Origin: an uncultured Clostridia bacterium
GTDB lineage: Bacteria; Bacillota; Clostridia; Christensenellales; UBA1242
Length of the DNA: 64,000 bases
NCBI GenBank assembly: GCA_934754335.1
Contig: CAKVHY010000005.1
Coordinates: forward strand, 21,347 to 85,346
Direction of reading: 5' to 3'
Shown here: piece after piece, positions 37,817 to 46,097 of the stretch
How positions within the stretch are numbered: position 1 is the first letter of the stretch
How the letters are laid out: each line of letters starts with the position of its first letter
The notes under the pieces: model-generated
Database searches by the model: none
Seen by the model: only the letters and a program-made list of their open reading frames with translations
Told to the model about the DNA's origin: nothing
Made by a program: the position numbers and the translations under genes

Positions 37817-38947
37817 TTAATTCAATTTTATTTTATTTTCCTTTATCTTCTCCCAAGAAAATTCATCTCTTCCGAAATGGCCAAAACAAGCGGTTTTCTT
37901 ATAAATTGGCTTTAATAAATCCAATTCTTTTATTATATTACTTAAAGTAAAATCAAAATTAGAATTTATATAATCGTAAATCTCTTCAAGCGATACTTTC
38001 TCTGAACCAAAAGTGTTTACGCTTAAAGAAATTGGTTTGCTTAATCCAATCGCATACGAAACTTGAATTTCACATCTTTCTGCAAGCCCATTTGCAACCA
38101 CATTTTTAGCAACAAATCTAGCATAATACGCTCCCGACCTATCCACTTTTGTGGCGTTCTTACTTGAAAAACATCCGCCACCAACTCTGCCCACTCCGCC
38201 ATAAGTGTCAACCACTATTTTTCTGCCAACGCAACCACTATCTCCAAACGAACCCCAAATTGTAAACCTTCCGCTTGGATTGATTAAAATCTTAGGTTCA
38301 AAAGTCATATCTTTATATTCTTTCAAAACAACATCTATAACGTTTCTACGAATTGTATTTTCAATTTCGACTTGAGTTAAATCCTTTGAATGTGAAACAG
38401 ATATTAAAATTGTTTCCACGCTCTTAGGTTTCTTATCTACATATTTTATTGTTACCTGACTTTTTGCATCAGCAAAGAAGCCATTGTTCTTTTTCCTAAA
38501 TTTATCATATTGCATCATAAGTTTATGAGCAATCACAATAGGCAACGGCATATATTCCTTTGTTTCATTTGTAGCATACCCATATACCATGCCCTGGTCG
38601 TTTGCACAAAGTTCTTTTCTTTCCACCGCCTGATTTATATCTGGGCTCTGCTTAGATATTTCCTTGATTATCTCAAACTCATTTTTGTAACCAATCTCTT
38701 TAAGCACATTTTTTGCAATCAATTCGTAATCAATATCTGCTTTGGTTGTGGCTTCGCCATATATAAACAACTTGTTATTTTTTATCGCACATTCCACCGC
38801 CATTTGGCTATTTGGATCCAAACTTAATGCTTCATCTAAAAAGCAATCCGCAATATAATCACACGTTTTATCTGGATGACCAATATTTACGCTCTCACTG
38901 GTTATAAACTCCACTTTGTTTTTACATTCATTCCTACGTTTTTTCAT
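37817..38947 (-). CDS. metK: S-adenosylmethionine synthetase
   Basis: Makes SAM from methionine and ATP. Motifs include FITSESVNIGHPDKTCDYIAD at the N terminus, VYGYATNE, GSFGDSGCVGRKIVVDTYGG and the P-loop-like stretch GGGCFSSKNATKVDRSGAY. At 376 residues it is slightly shorter than the usual 390-400, and several usually invariant positions differ: NDQGMV instead of GDQG, and GGCFS instead of GAFSGKD. ATG 38947 is chosen because the ribosome binding site AGGAAGAAAAG precedes it; the upstream in-frame extension runs into the riboswitch terminator. Expression is controlled by the SAM-I riboswitch directly upstream, giving feedback by the product. Confidence 0.93.
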   Translation of the reverse strand: MKKRRNECKNKVEFITSESVNIGHPDKTCDYIADCFLDEALSLDPNSQMAVECAIKNNKLFIYGEATTKADIDYELIAKNVLKEIGYKNEFEIIKEISKQSPDINQAVERKELCANDQGMVYGYATNETKEYMPLPIVIAHKLMMQYDKFRKKNNGFFADAKSQVTIKYVDKKPKSVETILISVSHSKDLTQVEIENTIRRNVIDVVLKEYKDMTFEPKILINPSGRFTIWGSFGDSGCVGRKIVVDTYGGVGRVGGGCFSSKNATKVDRSGAYYARFVAKNVVANGLAERCEIQVSYAIGLSKPISLSVNTFGSEKVSLEEIYDYINSNFDFTLSNIIKELDLLKPIYKKTACFGHFGRDEFSWEKIKENKIKLN

Positions 38948-38987
38948 CTCTTTTCTTCCTTTAAATATGTTTTCCAAAAAGAGCATG

Positions 38988-39112
38988 AAAAAACCCATCG
39001 CTTGATGGGTAAAATTACTTATTACAATTACCCATCATTCAGCCTTTAGCACCTTGAATATTCAGGTTGCTGTGTGGTCAACGGGGCTGTCCCTAACACA
39101 CTCTTTATGGAT
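38988..39112 (-). promoter_or_regulatory. SAM-I (S-box) riboswitch with intrinsic terminator
   Basis: On the minus strand the aptamer reads AGGGACAGCCCCGTTGACC, then CAGCAACC, then GGTGCTAAAGGCTGA, matching the S-box core. The expression platform shows two exclusive hairpins: GATGGGTAA...TTACCCATC (39004-39036) as antiterminator and CCCATC-GCTT-like GATGGG followed by T6 (38988-39009) as terminator. SAM binding should favour the terminator and shut off metK. Confidence 0.93.
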
Positions 39113-39118
39113 ACTTTG

Positions 39119-39147
39119 AATATATATTATTTTTCTCACTTTGTCAA
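39119..39147 (-). promoter_or_regulatory. Promoter of metK
   Basis: TTGACA (39142-39147), 17-nt spacer, TATATT (39119-39124) on the minus strand. The start point falls at about 39112, the 5' edge of the riboswitch. Confidence 0.85.
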
Positions 39148-39279
39148 TGTTTTTGAACCAATAATTTTGTTTCTTTGTTTTACAACCTTGTAAATTATTG
39201 CATAAATTCCAATTTGTGATCTCCAAACTTTAAAAATTAAACTATTTTTAAATTACAAAAACTTTCTATTCTATTAAAC

Positions 39280-39350
39280 AAAAAAAACAAGCCCTTAAAT
39301 CTGGGATAATTCCCACTCACACACCAAAGCGTGTTATTTAAGAACTTGTC
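39280..39350 (-). ncRNA. Unrecognised small RNA with three-way junction fold, own promoter and terminator
   Basis: On the minus strand a 14-bp closing stem (ACAAGTTCTTAAAT with ATTTAAGGGCTTGT, 39287-39300 and 39336-39349, two G-U pairs) encloses two hairpins, ACAC..GTGT and TGGGA-ATTA-TCCCA. The stem is followed by eight U. A near-consensus promoter ends 6 bases before the first stem base, so the predicted RNA of about 70 nt is almost entirely structure. It matches no riboswitch or sRNA class that I know. It lies about 130 bases upstream of the metK promoter, same strand, but the U-tract should separate the two units. Confidence 0.65.
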
Positions 39351-39355
39351 TAGAC

Positions 39356-39384
39356 AGTATACACCAAAACTAACTTTAAGTCAA
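39356..39384 (-). promoter_or_regulatory. Promoter of the small RNA
   Basis: TTGACT (39379-39384), 17-nt spacer, TATACT (39356-39361) on the minus strand. Confidence 0.8.
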
Positions 39385-39460
39385 ATAAAAATCGAGAACT
39401 TTTAAAATTTTTCTTTTTATAATTCCTAACCGCATAAAAACATTCTAAATATTAATATCG

Positions 39461-40120
39461 CCCCCTTCGCTTCGCATCTTCTTTCTTAACAATCTCAACC
39501 ACTTTAAAAAATCCTGAATATTAACATTCATCTTTTTCCATTTTTTTGTCAACTTTTTCTATCTTAATAACAACCGCTTAAATCAAAAAAAGTCCTTTGC
39601 AGGACATTTTTTTATTCTATATAACCCAACTGCTTAAAATAACACAAAATTCCACCATTAAAAATTTTATATTTCTTATTTTTGGAGCAATTTCTATTAT
39701 TTCTATCTTTCCAATCGCTTAAATCAAAAAAAGCCCTTTGCAGGACTTTTTTTATTCTATATAACCCAACTGCTTATAAGCATTTTAGATATTAACATTC
39801 TACTTTTCCCCTCTTTTTCTACGCCTTCTATCTTAATAATAACAACCACTTTAAAAAATCCTGAATATTAACATTCATCTTTTTCCATTTTTTTTGTCAA
39901 CTTTTTCTATCTTAATAACAACCGCTTAAATCAAAAAAAGTCCTGCAAAGGACTTTTTTATTCTATATAACCCAACTGCTTAAAATAACACAAAATTTCA
40001 CCATTAAAAATTTTATATTTCTTATTTTTTGAGCAATTTCTATTATTTCTATCTTTCCAAGTCCTTAAATCAAAAAAAGTCCTTTGCTGGACTTTTTTTA
40101 TTCTATATAACCCAACCGCT
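39461..40120. repeat. Array of four terminator hairpins in repeated spacers
   Basis: Four hairpins of the form AAAAAAGTCC-TTTGC-GGACTTTTTT lie at about 39585-39612, 39726-39753, 39933-39959 and 40072-40099. Each is followed by ATTCTATATAACCCAACTGC or a near copy. Two longer spacers recur: one starting CCTGAATATTAACATTCATC (39510 and 39862) and one starting AAAATAACACAAAATT (39634 and 39981). The array follows rpsR, whose transcripts reach it first, and looks like tandem duplication of that terminator region. Spacers are irregular and no cas gene is present. Confidence 0.85.
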
Positions 40121-40211
40121 TGGAAAAGCGTTTTAGGGGTTTGGGGAAATCGCAATCCCCAAGGTTTTCTTTTTGCGAGCCTTTTTCTTTTCTAACAAAG
40201 AAAAAGCGATC

Positions 40212-40496
40212 TTATTCTCCTACATAAGGAATCAACGCCATATATCTTGCTCTTTTAATAGCAGTGGCTAATTCTCTTTGGTGTTTTGAGCAAGTACCAG
40301 TTTGACGATGAGGTAAAATTTTACCTTTCTCAGTGATAAACTTTCTTAATCTTGCAACATCTTTATAATCAATGCTTTCAATTTTGTCTTCACAGAAAAT
40401 GCAAACTCTTTTCTTTGGTTGCTTTCTGAATTTCTTCATAGGCATTGCTTGTTCTGCTTCTAACATTTGAGGCATTTCTTTAACTTCTTCACTCAT
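40212..40496 (-). CDS. rpsR: 30S ribosomal protein S18
   Basis: Binds S6 and 16S rRNA in the small-subunit platform. The core RKQPKKRVCIFCEDKIE..DYKDVARLRKFI and TGTCSKHQRELATAIKRARYMALIPY is typical, with the CxxC and later Cys of the zinc-binding version. There is a Met/Glu-rich N-terminal extension of about 22 residues. AAAAGGAGAG precedes the ATG. It is last in the rpsF-ssb-rpsR operon. Confidence 0.97.
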   Translation of the reverse strand: MSEEVKEMPQMLEAEQAMPMKKFRKQPKKRVCIFCEDKIESIDYKDVARLRKFITEKGKILPHRQTGTCSKHQRELATAIKRARYMALIPYVGE

Positions 40497-40526
40497 AGTT
40501 CTCTCCTTTTTAAATTTCTAAAATTT

Positions 40527-40940
40527 TTAGAAAGGAAGGTCGTTATCAGAAATTGGTTCTAATTTGCTAACATCTTCTTTCTTTACTTTTTCTGTTTTAG
40601 GTTCTGCATCAGCACCTTCACCATTCTTTGTGCTAATAAATTCAACTTCATCAGCCACAACTTCAGTGATATATTTCTTAGTTCCATCAGTACCATCATA
40701 ACTTCTAGTTTGAACAGAACCAACAATGGCTGCTTTGCTTCCCTTTTTCAAGAACTTATGACAGTTATCTGCTAAAGTTCTCCATACAATAACATTTATA
40801 AAATCTGTTTCTCTTTCGCCTTCTGCATTTGTAAATCTTCTGCTAACAGCAATTGTGAATCTACAAACAGAAACGCCATTTTGAGTTGTACTAATTTCAG
40901 GGTCTTTAGTTAAGTTACCAATTAAAATAACTTTATTCAT
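40527..40940 (-). CDS. ssb: Single-stranded DNA-binding protein
   Basis: Tetrameric OB-fold protein that coats single-stranded DNA during replication and repair. The start MNKVILIGNLTKDPEI is characteristic, the OB core runs to about residue 105, and the acidic tip SDNDLPF at the C terminus is the docking site for partner proteins. At 137 residues it is a little shorter than average because the linker is short. AGGAGA precedes the ATG. It lies between rpsF and rpsR, the standard arrangement in Firmicutes. Confidence 0.98.
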   Translation of the reverse strand: MNKVILIGNLTKDPEISTTQNGVSVCRFTIAVSRRFTNAEGERETDFINVIVWRTLADNCHKFLKKGSKAAIVGSVQTRSYDGTDGTKKYITEVVADEVEFISTKNGEGADAEPKTEKVKKEDVSKLEPISDNDLPF

Positions 40941-40957
40941 AATTTTCTCCTAAATAA

Positions 40958-41242
40958 TTAATTTTTCTTTATGCATAAACTACGCATAACAACTTCATCA
41001 ATTCTCATAAGTTCGCTAACTTTCTTTGGAACTTCTGGAATTGCATCAAATTCGATAAGAACATAGTAACCTTCTCTTTTGTAATTAATAGGATAAGCCA
41101 ATTTCTTAGTTCCCCATTTGTTTACAACTTGAACTTTACCATTATTCTTTTCGATTAATTGAACATACTTATTTACTGCATTTTCTTTTTGCTCATCAGT
41201 GATGTTATTAGCGAAAATAGTTAAAAGTTCGTATCTATTCAT
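40958..41242 (-). CDS. rpsF: 30S ribosomal protein S6
   Basis: Binds S18 and 16S rRNA. The pattern MNRYELLTIFANNIT..., KVQVVNKWGTKKLAYPINYKREGYYVL and LMRIDEVVMRSLCIKK is diagnostic; the length of 94 is normal and the long acidic tail of some species is absent. AAGGAGG precedes the ATG. It is first in the rpsF-ssb-rpsR operon; the leader of about 65 nt carries two hairpins that may be the S6:S18 regulatory site. Confidence 0.97.
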   Translation of the reverse strand: MNRYELLTIFANNITDEQKENAVNKYVQLIEKNNGKVQVVNKWGTKKLAYPINYKREGYYVLIEFDAIPEVPKKVSELMRIDEVVMRSLCIKKN

Positions 41243-41245
41243 ATT

Positions 41246-41308
41246 TACCTCCTTATGGTCTTAATCGGGTTTGGGTTTTCCAAACCAAGCAGATAATTTT
41301 CATTATCG
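41246..41308 (-). promoter_or_regulatory. Structured rpsF leader, candidate S6:S18 autoregulatory RNA
   Basis: On the minus strand two hairpins lie between promoter and rpsF: GATAAT-GAAA-ATTATC and GGTTTGG-AAAAC-CCAAACC, with the CCG trinucleotides outside them. In many bacteria this leader binds S6:S18. I cannot verify the motif by alignment. Confidence 0.5.
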
Positions 41309-41314
41309 GAAGGG

Positions 41315-41343
41315 ATTATATCATAAATATCCATCAATTGCAA
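41315..41343 (-). promoter_or_regulatory. Promoter of rpsF-ssb-rpsR
   Basis: TTGCAA (41338-41343), 17-nt spacer, TATAAT (41315-41320) on the minus strand. Confidence 0.8.
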
Positions 41344-41465
41344 GGGTTTTATCCCAACTTTCTTGCCTTATTACCCGCCAAAACCCGTTTGTTTTTATAA
41401 AAAATGTCTTTCCCGCTCAGATGAACGTTTTGGACTTGTGCACAAAAACATCAAAAATGTGTATA

Positions 41466-41497
41466 ACAAAAAACAGTTCCTCGAAACCGAGAAACCG
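41466..41497 (-). terminator. Terminator of the membrane protein gene at 41505
   Basis: On the minus strand GTTTCTCG pairs with CGAGGAAC around GTTT, followed by TGTTTTTTG. Confidence 0.75.
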
Positions 41498-41504
41498 CTT
41501 TAAT

Positions 41505-42050
41505 TTATCTTCTTTCTTGATACATATACAAGATTGCATAAACAATACCTGCAATTAATAGGAATAGTCCGAAAGCAACTGATCCGCTAACACCTGCAAG
41601 ACCGCCAATTGAGATAGAGGTCATCTTTCCAGGAACAATGAAACCAAAGATCATTGTAACTATAGAACCAAGACCTAGAACCAATGCACAGATTTTGTTA
41701 AGAAGCCCTAAACGGATATGTAAAATATCTAAAAGGCTAAATACAAGACAACCTGCAGCAGCAATCATTGTAACGAAATAACACCAACCATATGCACCAG
41801 TAACGAATGCGGATTCGTCACCTTGAAGCAAACTATAAAGTGCTTTACCGCCACCAGTTAAACCGCTAGCATCTGATGCGAAAATACTTCCAATGTTGTC
41901 TGTTCCCACCATAGATGTGGTTGAAGATCTGCCTAGCAATGTACCTGTGTACTTAAGCATTGGAATAAACAATGTAATAAGTACTGCCACCGCCATCAAC
42001 ATTAGAATAATATCCATAATCATTCTAGAGTTATCCTTCTTTCTTGCCAT
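41505..42050 (-). CDS. Four-helix membrane protein of unknown function
   Basis: The 181 residues contain four hydrophobic segments: near 12-30, 85-105, 115-140 and 150-172. A Ser/Gly/Thr-rich extracytoplasmic loop lies between the first two. The ends are basic. GGAGGA precedes the ATG. It follows the YhhN-family gene with a gap of 35 bases and is probably cotranscribed with it. I do not recognise the family. Confidence 0.7.
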   Translation of the reverse strand: MARKKDNSRMIMDIILMLMAVAVLITLFIPMLKYTGTLLGRSSTTSMVGTDNIGSIFASDASGLTGGGKALYSLLQGDESAFVTGAYGWCYFVTMIAAAGCLVFSLLDILHIRLGLLNKICALVLGLGSIVTMIFGFIVPGKMTSISIGGLAGVSGSVAFGLFLLIAGIVYAILYMYQERR

Positions 42051-42085
42051 AAGTAATCCTCCTTTATAAATTTATTTACATTTTG

Positions 42086-42811
42086 CTATATTAATGGATA
42101 GCAAAAGATAAATACAGCAATAAGTATCTGACCTAAGTAATAGATACTATGGTTAAGAATATGCAATGTTTTACTATCTTGTTTTCCGCCAAAATATTGC
42201 AAAGACAAAACCATATCGGAAACAAGTATTGCAAATAATCCGCCCGCCATAATGAATAGGCTTGGCATACTAAATGCTAGAATAACAGCAAATGCTGTTA
42301 CAAAAATCAATATGAATGTGTACAAAGTGCTATGAATAAAGAACTCACCGAAGTCTAATTTCATAACTTTTTTAGATAGTGCCATTATTAGGATTGTACC
42401 AACGCAAGCAATTCCCACTGCTATCATAAAAGGAACTGTGGTTTCAATATTTTTCGTATCTAGAATTAAATTTATTGCAGTGAAATACAAGATATGACCT
42501 AGCCCAAACGCTAGCATTCCATAAGGCAAATAAATATTTGCGTCGTCTTTATAAACCACCTTTAATTCAAGCAGGATATCTCCAATTAGCCCACATATTA
42601 AGCCAAGCAGAATTAGAATAAAATCGCCCATGCTCGCTCCCAATTGAGTTAACGCATAAGCACCAGTTAGAACAAACGCAAAACTTGCCGAAGTTTTTGC
42701 CATCACGCCCCTAACACAAGCACCATTTTTTGCTCTAATAAGAATAAAGAGTACTGCAAGCGCCACGCACACCACAACACATGCGATAAAAATATATGTG
42801 TTAATTCCCAT
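42086..42811 (-). CDS. YhhN/TMEM86 family membrane protein (lysoplasmalogenase-like)
   Basis: The 241 residues form about eight membrane helices with the YhhN pattern: GLICGLIGDILLEL, then LPYGMLAFGLGHILY, then AILVSDMVLSLQYFG and NHSIYYLGQILIA. Eukaryotic members cleave the vinyl-ether bond of lysoplasmalogens, and the conserved Asp residues in GDILL and SDMVL are present. Plasmalogens occur in anaerobic Clostridia, so the activity is plausible but not shown. ATG 42811 is chosen for GGGGAGGAG upstream; a longer in-frame start has no such site. Confidence 0.85.
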   Translation of the reverse strand: MGINTYIFIACVVVCVALAVLFILIRAKNGACVRGVMAKTSASFAFVLTGAYALTQLGASMGDFILILLGLICGLIGDILLELKVVYKDDANIYLPYGMLAFGLGHILYFTAINLILDTKNIETTVPFMIAVGIACVGTILIMALSKKVMKLDFGEFFIHSTLYTFILIFVTAFAVILAFSMPSLFIMAGGLFAILVSDMVLSLQYFGGKQDSKTLHILNHSIYYLGQILIAVFIFCYPLI

Positions 42812-43002
42812 TTTTCTCCTCCCCTTTTCTAATATTATTACACAATTTCGCATTTCCACAAAACAAATTTGCAATTAAAGAAATATTTTCTTTATTTTAG
42901 CCTATTTTATACAAATTTTAAAAGCAGTAAATTTATATTAAATCTTTTATATAATCACGTCCACTTCACTTAAAACTCAAAACCTAATTCTGCAATAAAG
43001 AA

Positions 43003-43034
43003 AATAAAAAAAGCCAAACCATATTGATTCGACT
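43003..43034 (-). terminator. Terminator of the gene at 43043
   Basis: On the minus strand AAAGTCGAATC pairs with GGTTTGGCTTT (several G-U pairs), followed by a run of T. Confidence 0.75.
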
Positions 43035-43042
43035 TTAAAAAT

Positions 43043-43717
43043 TTATTTCTTATTATCAGACTTCTCCAACTGACTCTGCAAACTCAAATATTCTTTTTCA
43101 AGTTCTTGCATTCTTAATTGAGACTTTACTTTTTCAATCTTTGCTCGCATTTCTTTCTCGTAATCATCTTGCACATCGTCTTTCTTTTCTTCTTGTGGCT
43201 CACCTTCAGCATCTTCATTTCTACTGAAATAAACTTCTCCCACATTTCTCATAAGCACTGCATTTATTATAGTAATTATAATTGGGAATATCAATGACAT
43301 TAAACTAAGAACAATAAGGAATTGAGAAACTCCATTAATTACCGCATCTTCACTATCGGAAGTATCAAACGATAGAATTGAATTACTCATATCACAATAT
43401 CTAACCAGGAAAATAATAACTAAGCACATTATAAAGAACATTGCCACAACTATTACACCGCTTGGAAGTCTTTTAACTTTCACCACAAAACTTAAGAATG
43501 ACGCTAAATACAAAAGAATAACCACAATGCCATACATTATTCCAATCACATAAAAAGTAATAAATGCTTGCGGACAACCTGGCAATTTTGTAAGCAATCC
43601 ATAGTCCGACATTTGCTTAAAAAATAAAACCATAAGTATTACATTTATCACAAACAATACTGCAACAACTGCTATTCTATCTGTATTGTCTAAAACAAAA
43701 TTTTTATCTTTCTTCAT
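43043..43717 (-). CDS. Four-helix membrane protein with C-terminal coiled coil
   Basis: The 224 residues have hydrophobic segments near 15-33, 50-72, 85-105 and 130-152. A charged cytoplasmic tail then ends in a coiled coil rich in Glu, Lys, Leu and Gln (KIEKVKSQLRMQELEKEYLS). AGGAGG precedes the ATG. It is divergent from an XRE regulator, with two palindromic operators in the 96-base gap, so it is the likely target of that regulator. The family is unknown to me; a membrane-stress or immunity role would be a guess. Confidence 0.7.
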   Translation of the reverse strand: MKKDKNFVLDNTDRIAVVAVLFVINVILMVLFFKQMSDYGLLTKLPGCPQAFITFYVIGIMYGIVVILLYLASFLSFVVKVKRLPSGVIVVAMFFIMCLVIIFLVRYCDMSNSILSFDTSDSEDAVINGVSQFLIVLSLMSLIFPIIITIINAVLMRNVGEVYFSRNEDAEGEPQEEKKDDVQDDYEKEMRAKIEKVKSQLRMQELEKEYLSLQSQLEKSDNKK

Positions 43718-43730
43718 AAATCCTCCTCAT

Positions 43731-43769
43731 GTTACAAAATGTAACATTTTCATTGTAACAAAATGTTAC
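43731..43769. promoter_or_regulatory. Twin palindromic operators between divergent genes
   Basis: GTTACAAAATGTAAC (43731-43745) and GTAACAAAATGTTAC (43755-43769) are 15-bp inverted repeats 24 bp centre to centre, about two helical turns and a little more. They share half-sites (GTWACA) and lie beside the adjacent XRE gene, so they are its likely binding sites. Confidence 0.75.
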
Positions 43770-43813
43770 ACTATTGTCAACAATAATTTAAAGGGAACTA
43801 GGATTTTAGAGAA

Positions 43814-44017
43814 TTGAAGGGTTTAAAAGAAATCAGAAAACTTAAGAATTTAAACCAGCAGAAAGTGGCTCTTGATTTACACATTTCAAGAGAGGCTTTA
43901 TCTCACTATGAAAATGGAAAGCGTGAGCCAAGTCTTGAATTATTGGTATTAATGAGCAAATATTTTAATGTTTCTATAGATTATTTAATAACAGGAAAAG
44001 AATTTATAAAAAAATAG
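43814..44017 (+). CDS. XRE-family transcriptional regulator (67 aa)
   Basis: A single helix-turn-helix domain: IRKLKNLNQQKVALDLHISREALSHYENGKREPSLELLVLMSKYF is a Cro/C1-type fold with the recognition helix REALSHYENG, followed by SIDYLITGKE. There is no extra domain. The start is TTG at 43814, with AGGA about 11 nt before. It is divergent from a four-helix membrane protein, and the shared intergenic region holds two operators, so it probably represses itself and that gene. Confidence 0.88.
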   Translation: MKGLKEIRKLKNLNQQKVALDLHISREALSHYENGKREPSLELLVLMSKYFNVSIDYLITGKEFIKK

Positions 44018-44039
44018 CGGTATTATAAGGTTGAATATA

Positions 44040-44068
44040 TTTACATATTCAATTTTTTTTGGTATAAT
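44040..44068 (+). promoter_or_regulatory. Promoter of the MetRS gene
   Basis: TTTACA (44040-44045), 17-nt spacer, TATAAT (44063-44068). No T-box or SAM riboswitch lies in the 30-nt leader. Confidence 0.75.
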
Positions 44069-44102
44069 TTTGCATTAAAATACTATTTAAGGAATGAGTT
44101 TT

Positions 44103-46097
44103 ATGAGAGATTTTGGTGATGAAAGATTAAAAAGAATGATTGAGTTTAGGCCTAAATTCAAAAGCAAAGCCGTGGTTACAGCCGGCATGCCATATGGCAA
44201 CAAATTAATGCATTTTGGGCATGTTTCCACCATGCTTCATGCGGATTTTATGGCAAGGTTTTTGCGTGACCGAATCGGCAAAGACAACGTTATATTTGTT
44301 TCCGGCACCGATTGTTATGGCTCACCAATTATGGAGAGTTATCGTAAGTTGGTTGAGAGCGGAAAAACCACTCTTACTATGGAAGAATGGGTTAAGCACA
44401 ATCACCTAGAGCAGTTTGAAACCACCAAGAAGTACAATTTGAGTTACAACTTTTATGGTGCTAGTGCTGTTGGCGATGCAAAGCCTATTCACGAAGAATT
44501 AAGTGCTGAGATTTTTAACAAGTTATATAAAAATCATGCCTTATCTAAACTTGAAACTTTACAGTTCTACGACGAAGAGAAAAAGACTTTCTTAAACGGA
44601 AGGCAAGTAATTGGCAAGTGTCCTTTTGAGAACTGTCAAAGCGAGAAAGCATATGCAGATGAATGCGATCTTGGGCATCAATACATGCCAAAGGACCTTA
44701 TAAATCCTATCTCTTCTTTATCTGGCACAACCCCAACTCTAAAGGCAATTGGCAACTGGTACTTTAATCTAAACGACAATGTGGATTTATTAAAAGACTG
44801 GTTAGCCTACTTAGAGAAAAACACGTCCACTCGTTCTTATGCAATAAAAGAGATGCGTGAGTTTTTAAAGAAGCCAGAGATATATATTAAGCAAGAATTT
44901 AAAGACGTTGTTCTAGGCATCAAAGATTTGCCCAAATATGAATTAAAAGACGAGAACAAAAATTCCTTCACCATTGTGTTTGACAAACTAACCGATCGTG
45001 AAAAAGCCTGCGAGATATTAAATAGCGAAGGTGTACGATTCCGTACAGGCAAAACCCTAGTACCATTCAGGCTTAGCGGAAACATTTCATGGGGAGTACC
45101 TGTTCCAGACAAAGATGGTTACAAGGATTTAACTTTCTGGGTTTGGCCAGAGAGTCTATGGGCACCAATTTCCTTTACAAAAACATATCTTAAAAAGATT
45201 GGAGCATCAGACACCGAATGGAAGAAATACTGGTGCGGAACAGACACTGGCATTTACCAATTTATAGGCGAAGACAACATTTATTTCTATGGTCCAGCAC
45301 AAAATGCGATTTGGCTTAATCTTCAAGACCATGCTCCAAGCCTTGAGATTGGAGAAAACGATTTAGCGATCACAACGATGGTTGCAAACAAGCATTCCCT
45401 ATTCCTTGGAAAGAAAGCGAGTTCGAGTTCTGAGATCAAACCACCAATGGCAAACGATTTATTAAACTACTACACTCCTGACCAACTTCGTTTCCACATG
45501 CTTGCAATGAACGTTGGGAACAACAATGCGTCGTTCATGGCAAAGCCATTCAATCCTGATGCAAAGCCTGACGACATTGACCCCGTAACAAAGGAGTACA
45601 CATTGCTTACGAATGTATACAATCGTGCGCTTCGTACTTTATTCTACACATGGCAGAAGGAGTTTGGCGGAGTTATGCCATATGGCGAAGTGGAAGAATC
45701 ATTCTTAAAGGAAGCCACTTTAACAATATTGAAAATAGAGAAGTTAATGGCTGAGCAGAAGTTCCACATGGTTATATACGAATACGACACCTACATTCGT
45801 AATCTAAACAAGTATTTATCGAAAGAAATTAAAGAAGTGACAAGTGATGATGACCGAGCAAGCGTAAAACAAGCGCTTATAAATGGGTTATATATGGCCA
45901 AGGTTGCCATGGTACTTCTTCATCCAATTGCACCATCAGATACTGAAGCGTTAGCAAGAGCGTTTGGTGCGAGTGAAGATATATTCTCTTGGGACACTAT
46001 CGACGAACCTATTTACAAGTTTATTGAAAATCCAACTAGTCACAAGCCTATGTTTCTAGAGCCCCGTCAAGACTTCTTCAAGACACGTCTTGACTAA
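44103..46097 (+). CDS. metG: Methionyl-tRNA synthetase, divergent form
   Basis: Class I synthetase that charges tRNA-Met. The start TAGMPYGNKLMHFGH holds the HIGH motif as HFGH, GTDCYGSPI follows, and FWVWPESLWAPISFTK plus YQFIGEDNIYFYGPAQ are MetRS-like. A zinc knuckle, CPFENCQ...C..GH, is near residue 180. The KMSKS loop is degenerate, reading FLGKKASSSSE. The C-terminal tRNA-binding OB domain is absent (664 residues). ATG 44103 is preferred over 44094, which touches the AAGGA. It may be the only MetRS or a second, specialised copy; the weak KMSKS leaves some doubt. An unusual palindrome array begins at its 3' end. Confidence 0.85.
   Translation: MRDFGDERLKRMIEFRPKFKSKAVVTAGMPYGNKLMHFGHVSTMLHADFMARFLRDRIGKDNVIFVSGTDCYGSPIMESYRKLVESGKTTLTMEEWVKHNHLEQFETTKKYNLSYNFYGASAVGDAKPIHEELSAEIFNKLYKNHALSKLETLQFYDEEKKTFLNGRQVIGKCPFENCQSEKAYADECDLGHQYMPKDLINPISSLSGTTPTLKAIGNWYFNLNDNVDLLKDWLAYLEKNTSTRSYAIKEMREFLKKPEIYIKQEFKDVVLGIKDLPKYELKDENKNSFTIVFDKLTDREKACEILNSEGVRFRTGKTLVPFRLSGNISWGVPVPDKDGYKDLTFWVWPESLWAPISFTKTYLKKIGASDTEWKKYWCGTDTGIYQFIGEDNIYFYGPAQNAIWLNLQDHAPSLEIGENDLAITTMVANKHSLFLGKKASSSSEIKPPMANDLLNYYTPDQLRFHMLAMNVGNNNASFMAKPFNPDAKPDDIDPVTKEYTLLTNVYNRALRTLFYTWQKEFGGVMPYGEVEESFLKEATLTILKIEKLMAEQKFHMVIYEYDTYIRNLNKYLSKEIKEVTSDDDRASVKQALINGLYMAKVAMVLLHPIAPSDTEALARAFGASEDIFSWDTIDEPIYKFIENPTSHKPMFLEPRQDFFKTRLD

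Noticed and set aside
39461..40120. CRISPR-like array
   Set aside because: Repeat units are long, contain terminator hairpins, vary in spacing and have repeated spacers; no cas gene is near.
44040..44102. T-box or SAM riboswitch upstream of metG
   Set aside because: The leader is only about 30 nt, too short for either element.
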